The notes: a model not told the origin generated them from the letters alone. Numbered from the stretch's first letter, positions 1 through 11,034 are shown. The stretch: DNA of 64,000 nucleotides from Chloranthus sessilifolius (GCA_021018995.1 CM037585.1:127438831-127502830); one strand, 5' to 3'. Program-made: numbers and translations.

Positions 1-1343
1 CGTCCGGCCGTCCACTCCTCCTGCTGGGCGAGGTAGCGGCGGTAGTCGGTAGGGTAGATGTGGCGGAGGGTGTAGAATAGGAGGAAGTCTATCCTCCGGT
101 TCATCCTCTCATTGTTGGCCTCCATACGAGCCAACACATCCTCGATGGTAGGACCGGGTGGAGCGGCGCGCCGGCGGTAGGATGAGGTGGGTGTCGCGGG
201 CGCGGAGTGTGCAGGTGGTGTCGGTGAGGCTGTGGTGTGGGAGGGAACCCTCTCCACGGATGGCTCTGAGGGAATAGGGTGTGCCCCACCCACGGGTGGG
301 TCCTGCTGAGGTGGTGGGGGTGGCGGCGGTGCTACTGCTGCTGCTGCTGCTGGGGCGGGAGCGGGACTCGGAGCTGGTAGGGTCCGCTTTAGAAGGTTGT
401 AGCTACGGGTCCATGAAGACTTTGTAAACGTCTTCACGCGATCCGTAGCCCTCACCTCGTGAGGTGAGATGGTGTAGGATGGCTCGTCGGAGTAGCACTC
501 CAACATGCTCGATATGAGACGAGCATAGGGCATCTTTTCTTTGGGCCTCATGTTGCCCTTCATCAACTTCCCCTTGACCATCGTGGCGTCGAACCACCGG
601 CCACAGAAGGCCGCGTAAAGTGCATGTTGCACTTTGTCCACGCGCTCAATGTCGTGGCGCATCGGGTAGAGGTTGCACTTGATTATGGAATCAAGCATCC
701 ACATGTAAGGTGGAAGGTCAACCCTCTTAATGGAGGAGCCCGACCCTTTCTTCCCGTTGGTCATGCGGGTCATGACCTCTTCAAAACGGGGTTCCTCCTC
801 AAAGGGTGGGAAAAGAGTGGTCTTCGGGGTAAAATCGAGGTAACACTCGAGTACCTCGTGGATGTGGCGACGAGTGATCGTATAGAGACGACCCTCAATC
901 TTGGTTATGATGCAATCATCGGTAGGGCCATCGGTTAGCCCTTGGTAAAAGAGTCTAACCAATCTAGGGTAGTAAGAACCCCGGATTGGTTTGAGAAGGT
1001 TGCCGAGTCCGGCGTTGGTGAGGTAATTTCGAGCCCATTGGGTCTCGCTCGGTAAATCGGGATTTGTGAATAGAGTAGGGTCGATGGTGTATTCGACCTC
1101 GAAGGTCTTTGCCGTCCACCATTCATTTGGTTGTTCGACATTTGTGGGTGGTGGTGGCATGGGGGTGGATTCGCGGGAAGACTCGCGCGTAGACGCGCTC
1201 GTCGAACCGGAGGTGGTCTCCGATTCCGACGGTGATGGAGTCCTCACCGGCGATGGGGTAGGTGGTGGTGGTGCGGCGTTCTTACGCCTAACCGGCAACT
1301 TAGAAGTTGCCTTCTTTGAAGATAAACGGGTTTTGGGCGGCAT
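1..1343 (-). CDS. Retrotransposon ORF3, 'putative plant transposon protein' type (3' end off window)
   Basis: An uninterrupted frame of 447 codons starts at the ATG at 1343 and is still open at base 1. The N-terminus is Lys/Ser/Pro-rich and basic. From about residue 70 comes a folded domain with EWWTAKTFEVEY, an LPSETQWARNYL segment, YYPRLVRLFYQ and a TKIEGRLYTITRRHIHEVLE stretch. These resemble the 'putative plant transposon protein' domain family (the Pfam number PF20167 is from memory). From about residue 340 there is a Pro/Ala-rich linker, then a short Arg-rich C-terminal part. The same domain order recurs in the pseudogene at 31587. The biochemical role is unknown. It lies downstream of pol on the same strand behind its own array and TATA box, so expression from a separate promoter is likely. 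It is the longest intact frame in this element. Confidence 0.75.
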   Translation of the reverse strand, partial: MPPKTRLSSKKATSKLPVRRKNAAPPPPTPSPVRTPSPSESETTSGSTSASTRESSRESTPMPPPPTNVEQPNEWWTAKTFEVEYTIDPTLFTNPDLPSETQWARNYLTNAGLGNLLKPIRGSYYPRLVRLFYQGLTDGPTDDCIITKIEGRLYTITRRHIHEVLECYLDFTPKTTLFPPFEEEPRFEEVMTRMTNGKKGSGSSIKRVDLPPYMWMLDSIIKCNLYPMRHDIERVDKVQHALYAAFCGRWFDATMVKGKLMKGNMRPKEKMPYARLISSMLECYSDEPSYTISPHEVRATDRVKTFTKSSWTRSYNLLKRTLPAPSPAPAPAAAAAVAPPPPPPPQQDPPVGGAHPIPSEPSVERVPSHTTASPTPPAHSAPATPTSSYRRRAAPPGPTIEDVLARMEANNERMNRRIDFLLFYTLRHIYPTDYRRYLAQQEEWTAG

Positions 1344-1560
1344 TTTGAGAAAACTAGGGTTTTTAACTAACTCAAATGGAAAGAAAAGTGGAAATCTAGG
1401 GTTTACCTGATTCTAAGCGAATCAATGGAAGATCCAAACCCTAAACCACTCGGTTGGTTGGAGAAGAAGGAGAAGACGAAGCGCCCAAAAATCCCAAGCA
1501 AGAAAAACTTTCGAATGGGAAATGAAATCCCCAATTTCATATATAGGCCTCATTAATTAA
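1344..1560 (-). promoter_or_regulatory. Candidate internal promoter and leader for ORF3
   Basis: Reading on the minus strand, a TATATATGAAA TATA box covers about 1538-1546, between the palindrome array and the ORF3 ATG. The roughly 190-bp leader is pyrimidine-rich with AAACCCTA-type stretches common in plant 5' leaders. A GTAAAC donor at 1406 and a CTAG acceptor ending at 1354 could mark a 53-nt leader intron, but that is shorter than usual plant introns. Confidence 0.5.
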
Positions 1561-2130
1561 TCGAAATTCAGAATCGATTAATCGAGATTCAAAACTAGGT
1601 TAAGCCGCCTAAAATCGATTAATCGAAAGTCAAATTCGATTAATCGAAACCATTTCGATTAATCGAAATCGTATCTATTTAAAATTTTAAATTGATTAAT
1701 CGAAATCCATTTCGATTAATCGAAATTCGAAAATCGATTAATCGAATTTAATTTCGATTAATCGAAATCGTGCTGTAACTTCTAATTTTCTAGAATTTCT
1801 TAAATTATTCGATTAATCGAAATTTCGAAATCGATTAATCGAAATCCACTTCGATTAATCGAAATCGTCCTTTTGATTTCAAATTCTCGTAAGTCCTTTT
1901 TGTAAATCGATTAATCGAAATATAATTCGATTAATCGAAATTTCAAAATCGATTAGTCGATTCCAAATCGATTAATCGAGATTCCAATTCGATCAATCGA
2001 AATTGGTCTTCTGTGTATATTCTAACTCTCTTTTAAATTTCCAGTCACTGGCACATGCCAGTCGACTAATCGAACAAAATCGATTAATCGAAATTCCAAA
2101 TCGATTGATCGATTTGAAATTCGATTAATT
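1561..2130. repeat. Array of spaced 12-bp palindromes (TCGATTAATCGA)
   Basis: About 14 exact copies of TCGATTAATCGA plus one- and two-base variants (TCGATTAGTCGA, TCGATCAATCGA, TCGATTGATCGA). Neighbouring copies are mostly separated by 8-10 bp of A/T-rich spacer, giving a period near 21 bp. It lies between the end of pol and the TATA box of ORF3. Confidence 0.95.
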
Positions 2131-2327
2131 GGTTTTGTCCAATTTCTGTAGAATTTCAATCTCTTTATTTCTTTAATTTCTTTTGGTAGTTTATGACATC
2201 AAGTGGTTCATCCATAGAGTTGTATATACTTGACCATGTACGTATAATTCTGTTCCTCAAATCAGATTGGATCAACTTTTCCATTTAATTACACGTATAG
2301 TGGAGATTTCACAAACATGTTTGTGGT
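2131..2327. other. Non-coding joint between pol and palindrome array
   Basis: About 200 bp of A/T-rich sequence after the pol stop. I see no polypurine tract, LTR end or TSD here. This supports continuity of one element rather than a junction between two. Confidence 0.5.
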
Positions 2328-5300
2328 TTACATTGAATTCTCACGATTTGGAAACAAGGTCGGATATTGTTCTCTCGCTCCTCTTTCCCAAGTAGCCTCT
2401 TCTTTTGGATGATTATTCCACCGAACAAGCACTAAGGGAATCACTTTAGTGCGCAGTACTTGTTCCTTTCGATCCAAGATTTCTACTGGTTCCTCTATCA
2501 TGCTCATGTCCTCACACATCTCTATAGGTTGCTGTCCTAATACATGAGACGGATCATTCACGTACTTTCTGAGCATCGATATGTGGAAAACATTATGCAC
2601 TCGATCAAATAGCGGTGGTAAACCAACGCGATATGCAACTTCACCTACTCGTCCCAAAATTTCAAATGGTCCAACATAACGTGGACTTAACTTCCCTCTC
2701 TTGTCAAATCTCATTACACCTTTCATAGGTGACACTTTCACAAACACATGCTCGCCCACTTTATAGTCAACACTAGTCCGCTTCATATCGGCGTAACTTT
2801 TCTGTTTACTCTGTGCTGTCTTCAACCTTTCTCTGATAATTCGGACAACGGTGGCGTTGTCTTCAAGTAGTTTTGGTCTTAACACAAATTTTTCACCTGT
2901 TTCCTCCCAATTGAGGGGTGATTTACATCGTCGTCCATACAGAGCTTCATACGGTGCCATGCCAATGCTCGTTTGGAAACTATTATTATATGCGAACTCG
3001 AGCATTGGTAGATACTCATCCCAGTATCCTTGCATATCAAGCATGCATGCCCTGAGCATGTCTTCTATTACTTGGTTCACTCGCTCTGTCTGCCCATCAG
3101 TTTGAGGATGGAAAGCTGAACTAAAGTCGAGTTGTGTTCCCATTCCTTCTTGAAATTTCTTCCAAAACTTGGACGTATATAGTGGATCACGATCTGAAAC
3201 TATGCTGCTTGGAATACCATGTAATCTTACAATCTCCTTCATGTATAAGTCTGCCAATCTTCCTGCCGTATACGTAGTATTGTACGGCAAAAAGTGCACT
3301 GATTTGGTCAATCGGTCTACGACGACCCAAATGGCATTCTGTCTCTTGGCAGTACGGGGTAATCCAACAATGAAATCCATTGAGATCGATTCCCACTTCC
3401 ATTCTGGTATTGGTAAAGGTTGCAATAGTCCAGCAGGATGTCTATGATCAACCTTCACCTGCTGACAAGTCAAACACCGTGACACGTACTTGGCCACGTC
3501 TTGCTTCAGTCCTCTCCACCAGTAGTTCTTTTTCAAATATTGGTACATTTTGGTGCTACCAGGGTGGATAGCATAATTTGACTTATGGGCCTCATCAAGA
3601 ATCGTTCGTCTTAGGTCGACATTGTCCGGAATGCATAGACGGCCCTTAAACAATAAGGAACCATCTTCTTTTAATGAGAAGTCCGACCTAATGCCTTCAC
3701 TCACGTCTTGATGAATCTTTGTTAATGCCGGATCTTTCATCTGTAGATCGTGGATATGTTCAAATATCACCGGCTTTACTGATATGTTAGCCAAAAAGGA
3801 TCCAGTGTCCTTTGACTCAATGCTCGCATCATAGAGTGCCAGGTCTTCCAATAATTTCCATCGGTGCATACCCAAAATCAAAGAAGCTAACTGAGCTGAA
3901 CCTTTCCGACTCAATGCATCGGCTACTACATTCGCCTTGCCAGGATGGTATTGTATGGAGCAATCATAATCCTTGAGGAATTCCATCCACCTGCGCTGTC
4001 TCATGTTGAGCTCTTTCTGTGTAAACAGATATCGGAGGCTCTTATGATCGGTGAAAATTTCAAAAGTCTCACCATACAAGTAATGTCTCCAAATCTTCAG
4101 CGCAAAAATGACTGCTGCCAGTTCCAAGTCATGAGTCGGGTAATTTTTCTCGTGTTCTTTCAGCTGTCTTGATCCGTAAGCTATCACCTTCTTGTGTTGG
4201 TTGAGCACACAACCAAGGCCATTGTATGACGGGCGTATCCTCCATCACTCAAGGAATCGCTATCGAGTCGAAGTGAGTCTCATTTTGAGTTCTTGAAAGC
4301 TCTTCTCGCATGCCTCACTCCACTCAAACCTTGAATCTTTTCGTGTCAGCTTTGTGAGAGGTCCCGATATCTTTGAAAACCCCTCAACGAAACGTCGATA
4401 ATAGCCTGCTAAGCCCAGAAAACTTCGGACATCGGTCACTGTCTTTGGTTGCTCCCATTTAACTACTGCTTCTATCTTAGCTGGATCTACTGTGACACCG
4501 TGCTTTGAGACGACATGCCCCAAAAAGCTAACTTCTTCCAACCAAAACTCACACTTGCTGAGTTTGGCGTACAATTGGTGTTCACGTAGCGTCTGTAGAG
4601 CAATCCTCAAATGTTCTTCGTGTTCCATCTTGGATTTGGAGTATATTAGTATATCATCAACAAACACTACGACGCAGGAGTCCAAGTGTGGTTTAAACAC
4701 TCGGTTCATCAAATCCATAAACGACGCCGGAGCATTCGTTAATCCAAACGGCATCACAAGGAATTCATAGTGTCCATACCGTGTCCAGGAAGTCATCTTA
4801 CGAATGTCCTCGGCTTTGACTCGAATCGATGATACCGGATCTCAGGTCGATCTTGGAAAAATACTTTGCTCCTTGCAGTTGGTCGAATAGATCGTCAATT
4901 CTAGGAAAAGGGTAGCGGTTCTTCACAGTGAGTTTGTTCAATTGTCGATAGTCAATGCATAGCCGCATTGACCCATCCTTCTTCTTGACAAACAAGACCG
5001 GTGCTCCCCATGGAGACACACTCGGTCTAACAAACCCCTTGTCCATAAGCTCTTGTAGTTGTTCCTTCAACTCCTTTAACTCAGCGGGAGCCATTCTCTA
5101 AGGTGCTTTTGAAATAGGCTCCGTTCCTGGTGCTAAGTCAATGGCAAATTCTACTTCTCTTTCTGGAGGTAATCCAGGCAATTCCTCTGGAAACACGTCA
5201 GCGAAGTCTCGCACAACTGCTATCTCAGAAATGACATTCTTTTCTTCCTTGTCCTCCTTTAAGAAAGCTAAGTATCCACTGCAACCCTTTCTGATCATTT

Positions 5301-5729
5301 TCTCGGCCCTTACTGCTGAGATCAGTGGCACAGATGACGACCTCACTCCTTGAAACCGAAATGATCTTCTTGTGTTGGGTCTGAAAATAACTACCTTGTT
5401 CTTGCAATCGACGGTTGCACAATGCTGCGCCAACCAGTCCATGCCAAGGATCACATCAAACCCTTGCATGTCTAACAGTATCAACTTTGCTTCTAGTTCG
5501 TGCACCTCTAAGTCTCGAACTGCTACAATAATGGATTTGCAAGCTAACTCCGTGTCTACTAACTCTCCAGTCGGAATAGACACAGATAGGACGAAATCCA
5601 ACGTCTCTGGAACAATCTTCATCTTCTTAGCGAAACGTGGAGTAACGAATGAGTGGGTAGACCCGGGGTCTATCAACACTCGAGCGTCATATCCACCGAA
5701 GCATCCTTTTTCATATATATTTAGAGTAC
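2328..5729 (-). pseudogene. pol: Tekay pol: protease, RT, RNase H, integrase, chromodomain (broken)
   Basis: The protease segment (5729-5098) has the aspartate motif LIDPGSTHSFV and an LGMDWL motif. It is followed by RT with [20 protein letters not shown], a MPFGLTNAP block and the FVDDILIYS catalytic box (about 4650-4690). RNase H has [14 protein letters not shown] and [10 protein letters not shown]. The integrase has an HH-CC zinc finger (RCLTCQQ), DDE residues in [14 protein letters not shown] and QTERVNQ, and a C-terminal chromodomain ending [13 protein letters not shown]. Breaks: a stop at about 5098 where a Tyr is usual; two nearby one-base losses near 4800-4830; and a disrupted stretch at 4208-4265 that removes the first catalytic-Asp region of RNase H. 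The last 626 codons, covering most of RNase H and all of integrase, remain open. Confidence 0.9.
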
Positions 5730-5903
5730 CTATAGTATACATACATACATACATAATTTACACATCAATTTACACTCTTAATTCACATACAGCTTCTTGT
5801 ATTGAGAAAAGAATCTATATAATTTCTAATGCATGCTCCTTCTCTATCTAAAATTTTAATGAAATGGAAATTTTCTTTAATTAAGAAAAAAAAAATATCT
5901 CAC
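5730..5903 (-). other. Intron-like 174-nt GT-AG segment between gag and pol
   Basis: Gag coding runs up to CAAG at 5904. A GTGAGA donor follows on the minus strand, then a very A/T-rich stretch with stops in every frame, ending TATAG at 5730. Protease coding resumes at the next base. Removing exactly this interval places gag and protease in one frame at the point where such elements are normally continuous. Splicing is inferred; a later A/T-rich insertion is the alternative. Confidence 0.55.
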
Positions 5904-7239
5904 CTTGGATGACGACGTTCCTCGCTTCTGCTGCATAGGCTCTCCCCTGGATGATCGGTTTCCTTGCTTGAATTGGTCGTGGTGCTGCAACTGAAACCGT
6001 CTTTCTCTTATCCGTCTCGGGGCAATCCTTGATCCAGTGGCCCACCGTCCTATGAGGCTTGCCACACTTTGCGCAAGTCTCCTGAGGTGCGGAAGAAATA
6101 GTACGAGAACCCTGTGTGATAGTGGCGCCAGTAGACATGGCAGGGCTCTCATAGCGAATAGGTCTCCCCGACGCAAGCAATGGAAACCTCTGTTGGTGTT
6201 GTTGTTGTTGCGCCGGTCTTCCGAAACCCCCTTGGAACTGTGGTCTCTGATTCTGGGCCATGAACCTCGGCTTTTTGTTCACCGGTTCGTAGTGCCCCGA
6301 CCTTCCTTGTTCATTTCCTCCTCTCTGCTGCTCTCTCTGTCTATATCTATTTGTATTTTCTTCTTCGACCACTAGCGCTTTACTCATGACCTCTTCATAG
6401 GTCCTCAGCTGAAATGGAGCTACGCCTCCCCTAACCTCAGGCTTCAAACCTTGCTGAAACCTCTTGGACTTCATCACCTCAGTAGCGACGTAGTCCGGAG
6501 CAAAACGGGCAAGTCGTAGAAACTCTACCCCATATTCTCTCACTGTCATTCTCCCTTGTACTAACTGTAAAAATTATATCTCTAGTTGGTTCCTCACCAC
6601 TTCTGGAAAATATTGTTTGTTGAACTCCTCAACAAACTCCTCCCAAGTCCAAGGCAACTCTGGGGTCTCCTGAGCTAGAGTCCGTATCACGGACTTCCAC
6701 CAAGGCCCAGCCTCCCCATCCAACATGTAAGCTGCCCATCTCACACTCTCATCTTCCGTGCAAGTTAGCACGCTAAAGACTTTCTCCATCTCCATCAACC
6801 AGTTCTCAGCGGCCATTGTGTCTGCCTGCCCAGAAAATGAAGGAGGTCTCATCCTCCTAAACTCTGTAAAAGATGAGGGCACAGGCAACGCAGGTCCTAC
6901 AGGTGGTGTAGGTGGCTGCTGTTCTCTTGATGCATGAGCTGCAAAGGATGCGGCTTGTTGTGCCATGGCAGCTGCCATAGTCTCCATAGTGTGCATCATC
7001 CTTTGTCGCTCTTCTCTGTCTTCTTGTCTTTCTCTCAATCTTTCTTGTTCTCTTAGATCTTGATCTTGATGATCTCGATCTTCTTCATCACGCTGTCTAC
7101 TACTACTGCCCCCTGGGGCCTCAGTACCTCCTAAAGGCACTCTATTTGTAGGAGAGATGTAACCATCTCCACTACGTAGACTCCTCTGCTGGCCTCCCCT
7201 TGGTCGGCCTCTTCCTCTAGATGACATTTGCAGCTGCAT
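5904..7239 (-). pseudogene. gag: Tekay gag (one in-frame stop)
   Basis: The ATG at 7239 opens an Arg/Gly-rich N-terminus, then a Glu/Arg/Gln-rich helical stretch, then the retrotransposon gag core (AAENWLMEMEKVFSVL, WWKSV, FNKQYFPEVVR). A single TAA at 6574-6576 interrupts it, and the same frame continues without shift (MTVREYGVEFLRLARFAP, then a Gln-rich region). A zinc knuckle CAKCGKPHRTVGHWIKDC has CX2CX8HX4C spacing, longer between the second Cys and His than the classic knuckle. Gag would form the virus-like particle. Apart from the one stop it is essentially complete. Confidence 0.9.
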
Positions 7240-7312
7240 TTGAAACTAAAGTTTAGTAGCGAAAGCCCCTATGTTCGACGAAGAACCCTTGTTTAATTGC
7301 TAAAAGAAAATA

Positions 7313-7324
7313 GCTTTGATACCA
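7313..7324 (-). other. Primer-binding site, tRNA-iMet type
   Basis: On the minus strand the sequence two bases after the LTR end reads TGGTATCAAAGC. This matches the 3' end of plant initiator tRNA-Met except for one base (usual TGGTATCAGAGC). It fixes both LTR boundary and element orientation. Confidence 0.9.
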
Positions 7325-7326
7325 AC

Positions 7327-9945
7327 TGTGACAGCCCGGATTTCGGCACCCCGAAACCCGTGCCATCAGCACGATCATCTTGACCGTGCCCTTTAGCTAA
7401 GTACGGAACACTGGTATATCAAGCATGCAAAAAGTATAATAAACGAGTTTACGGAATTTAAATCTATATTAATTAACTTCCCAAAAGACAGTTCTACCCT
7501 CATGCCTCTGCATGAATGGAGAATCGATCCGAACCATCGATGATAGAAATCATCACGGATGGTTCGTCCCAAAAGAATAATCCCAACTCCTTATGTACAT
7601 GGTTTAAAACAACAATCAAGGCTTGACATACCAAGCCGTACAAAAACCTCTCCAAAATCCCTCAAAGTGGCACAACGGAGTCCTCTAGAAGAAGTCCTCT
7701 GGAGGTGGCTCCAACTCTTCACCGGCCGCAAGGTCCCATCACGGATCGTTTCCGAAGCAAATGGCAATGCTAGTAGTGGACCATGACGTATAGTCTATAG
7801 GGTGAGCTACATCCTAGCTCAATAGGGAACAAACACGGTTGAACATATAAATTATAACTCACATATATTCCATGATATGCCATGCATGATGTATCTATGC
7901 AGTTGTTAATGAAACAGATTAAAAGCATTTCGTTTTACTGTTGATTACTTATATTTTCATTTACTCATGAATGATGCTGAGAAGGCCTAAAGCAAAACTT
8001 AAACTTTCAACTTAAGTAATCCCCGAGCAATATAGCATCGAGCCCCGATGAGATACCCATCATCGTCATCTATATAGACAGTTTTAACCCTATTCCCTCG
8101 GAATACAAATAGTACCCAAGCCCCTTTCCCCTTCTGATTCATGGCGGGGGTTCACTTGTCTCAATCAACACCCCTGGGGTGTGCGTACTATGTACGGATA
8201 AGCCTCCGCACTGGCCTACGGTTTCGCCGCCGTATCGGTCACGGATATCCTGCCGTGTCAGTCGTGGATATCCCGCCACGTCGATGGGGTACCCTATCAA
8301 ACCTCAAATAACAAAAATATCGGTGCCTTACATATAGTTATTCACCGTGTAAATGTGCTATCTTATATCAGTTAGGCCCTATCAAACATTATTCAATCCT
8401 TGGATACATCCCTGGGATGTATCCATTTACTTGCATCACACCTGATGCTCTTATCTCTTTACTTCTTCATCCCCTGGGGATGGCTCATTATGATTACTCT
8501 TATGGGTGTCACACACACACTTTTCACAAACTCTTAAGAAATAGACATTTGAATTGAGTTCTATATCACTACATACATGCTCTTGTAAAATAAAGTACAT
8601 GTTCAAGGTGTTCCCTACCTCAAGTCTTCATTTGTTCAATGCATCAAGGTCCCACGTGGCTCCTTGTGCACTAGTCCACACGTACCACCTATGGTACGAC
8701 ATAACAGGTGAAACACATCACAAAGGATGCAATAAAGAAGGTATAAGATCCTCCAAGAATCTTAAAGTCAAACCCAAAAGTCAACATAATTTATCTCAGT
8801 CGATTAATCGAATTCCAAAATCGATTAATCGAAGGTCAATATCGATTAATCGAAGCAATTTCGATTAATCGAAATTCTCCTTTTCGCAAAGTCGATTCTC
8901 GGTCAACAATGAGCTTTCATTCGACATCGAATCCAATTTCGATTAATCAAATTCTTCTTTCGCAAAGTAAATTCACTGCTCAAATGAGTGAGTTTTCATT
9001 CGACATCGAATCCAATTTCGATTAATCAAATCCTTCTTTTCGCAAAGTCGACTCTCGCCGAATAAATGAAGTTTTCATAAGTTGATTAATCGATTCCAAA
9101 TCGATTAATCAAAAAACTAAAATCGATTAATCGAAATCCCATTTCGATTAGTCGATTTTTCCTCAAGTCATTTCCTCCAACCCCTGGGGTCCACTGGAGG
9201 TTCTCAGTCGATTAATCGATCCCCAAATCGATCAATCGAAATCCAAGGTCGATTAATTGAAATCAAATTCGATTAATCGAAATCGGGGTCCTCTGACCTT
9301 TCAACTTCCTGGCCAATTTCGATTAATCGAAACCCAATTTCGATTAATCGAAATTGTCAGATTCAGCCCCTTTCGAGCTGTTCTTCCAAATCTTTTTCCA
9401 TACTTTTTCCTCTATTTTTCTAAGCCATTATCCTATGATTTTGACCCACATTCAACTACAACTTAACCCCTATAATCTATGCATTTTATTTACAAAAATC
9501 TTACCTTGAATAGATCTCAAGTTGATTTCAATCAAATAGTTGGAAGGCTAGGGTTTCCAGCTTTTATTCTAACGGATCCCTTGCGTTGAATCAGCCTCTT
9601 TAATACTTGAATCCTTCTTCCAATCACCCACAATAACTCCTTGCTTAATCACCCTCTTTACTCCTCTCTCTCTCTCTTCTTTACTTCTCTCTCAACTACC
9701 AAACATCTATTTTAGGGTTATTAAACCCTTTTATCCCTCTCCTAGTTTGTGTGTTGAGCACATGCACCTCAATAGGTGTATGCGACTTCATATTTACAAC
9801 ACACACCACGCAATAATTCAAACTATCACATCTCGTCCGTTCATTTCATCCTATACTAACTCTTGATCTCCTAATTGGTCAACTTGTGACCAATCGGGCA
9901 CGGATCCCGAGGTCATAGTTTAGCGTGATTTTTCGGGCTATTACA
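7327..9945 (-). repeat. 5' LTR of Tekay element (2619 bp)
   Basis: On the plus strand it opens TGTGACAGCCCGG and closes CGGGCTATTACA, giving TG...CA ends with near-inverted repeats. It abuts the PBS. A block near 7785-7825 (GACGTATAGTC..GGGTGAGCT) is shared, in the proper orientation, by all the Tekay-type LTRs in the window. On the minus strand a GGATAAAAGGG TATA-like box sits near 9735, with a CT/GA-rich stretch downstream. The palindrome array then lies in the transcribed leader. Confidence 0.85.
8800..9351. repeat. Palindrome array inside Tekay 5' LTR
   Basis: About nine exact TCGATTAATCGA copies plus variants. The first four (8800-8872) have spacers of 9, 9 and about 8 bp. CAAATC-type near copies and a 70-80 bp higher-order repeat with CGCAAAGTCGA lie between them (8880-9060). 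Confidence 0.9.
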
Positions 9946-11034
9946 ATTCTCAAAGTCAAACTAAGAAGTCAAGCGAAACTGTCAAAGTCGATTAATCGAT
10001 TCCCAAAATCGATTAGTCGAAATACAATTCGATTAATCGATTTCCAAACTCGATTAATCAAAACCCAAATCGATTAATCGACTCTCAAAATCGATTAATC
10101 GAGATTCAAATTCGATTAATCGATCCCAAATCGATTAATCGAGTTTACAACATATATGCAGTCGATTCTTAAATCGAGTAGTCGGGGTCTCAAAATCGAT
10201 TAATTGATCCCAAATCGATTAATCAAAATCCGAAATCGATTAATCGAAATTCCAATTCGATTAGTTGATTTCCTCAGGTTTCATTTCTCTAGTGGCTGGA
10301 GCTTCCTAGTCGATTAGTTGATTTCCAAATCGACTAATCGAATTCCAAATCGATTAATCGAAATTTATTTCGATTAATCAAAATCGGGATTCCATGACTT
10401 TTTAACTTCTCAGACCAAATCGATTAATCGAACTCCAATTTCGATTAATCGATTTGGTCAGATTCAACTTCTCCTATCTTCCAAATCTTTGTCAACCTAT
10501 TTTTCTTTCTTTTTCTAAGCCTTTATCCTATGCTTTTAAGCATTATTAACCACACTTAAACTTCTACAATCTATGCATTTAATTCCCATAAAATTTACCT
10601 CAATCAAGCCTCAATTTGATTGGATCTTAAAGTTGGAATGGCTAGGGTTCCAGCTTTAGCTCCAAAGGATCTTCCGCGTTGAATTCGACTTTAATACTCG
10701 AATCCATCTCCCTTGGCTTGCATTTTCTCCTTGCTTAACAACCCTCTTTACTTCTCTCCCTCTCTCTCTCTTCTTAATTCTTTCAACAACCAAACAAGAG
10801 TAAGTTAGGGTTCTTTAACCCTTTTATACTCATTTTCTATGTGTTGAGCACATACACCTCAGATGGTGTATGTGGTTTTAGGTTTACACTACACTCCACA
10901 CACACTTGCATCATTTTCACATCACATCCGTTCATCATCTCTTAAGTCAATTAGTGAACTCTTTGGTCAAACTTATGACCAGTCGGGCACGGATCTCGAG
11001 GTCATCGTTTAACGCAATTTTTCGGGATATTACA
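9946..11034 (-). repeat. Truncated second LTR of the same Tekay family
   Basis: It aligns with 8760-9945 from the AAAGTCAAAC segment through the array, the TATA and CT-rich region and the closing TCGGGCACGGATC...TTCGGGATATTACA. The proximal part of the LTR is missing. About ten exact TCGATTAATCGA copies lie at 9988-10452. It is either the remainder of an older LTR into which the adjacent element inserted, or a product of unequal recombination. Confidence 0.75.

Larger units (their letters stand above)
1..9945 (-). mobile_element. Tekay/Del-type Ty3/gypsy retrotransposon with extra 3' ORF (3' LTR outside window)
   Basis: Read on the minus strand the order is 5' LTR (9945 to 7327), PBS (7324 to 7313), gag, intron-like gap, protease, reverse transcriptase, RNase H, integrase with chromodomain, palindrome array, TATA box and ORF3, which runs off the left edge. 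The tRNA-iMet PBS, the pol order with integrase last and the C-terminal chromodomain place it in the Tekay (Del) chromoviruses. Gag has one in-frame stop and pol several lesions, so it is not autonomous. No 3' LTR is visible, so its TSD cannot be tested. That ORF3 belongs to this element is inferred from strand, continuity and the same ORF3-to-LTR order in the remnant at 31-34 kb. Confidence 0.85.

Noticed and set aside
1561..2130. CRISPR-like array of short repeats
   Set aside because: The 12-bp palindromic repeats with 7-11 bp spacers are far too short, and this is a plant nuclear context.
2328..4208. The 626-codon open frame as a host gene
   Set aside because: It is RNase H-integrase-chromodomain of the Tekay element, contiguous with RT and gag on the same strand.
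8554..9466. Frames with repeated SINR and SIN-type heptads
   Set aside because: Seven-residue repeats are the translation of the 21-bp palindrome array inside an LTR.
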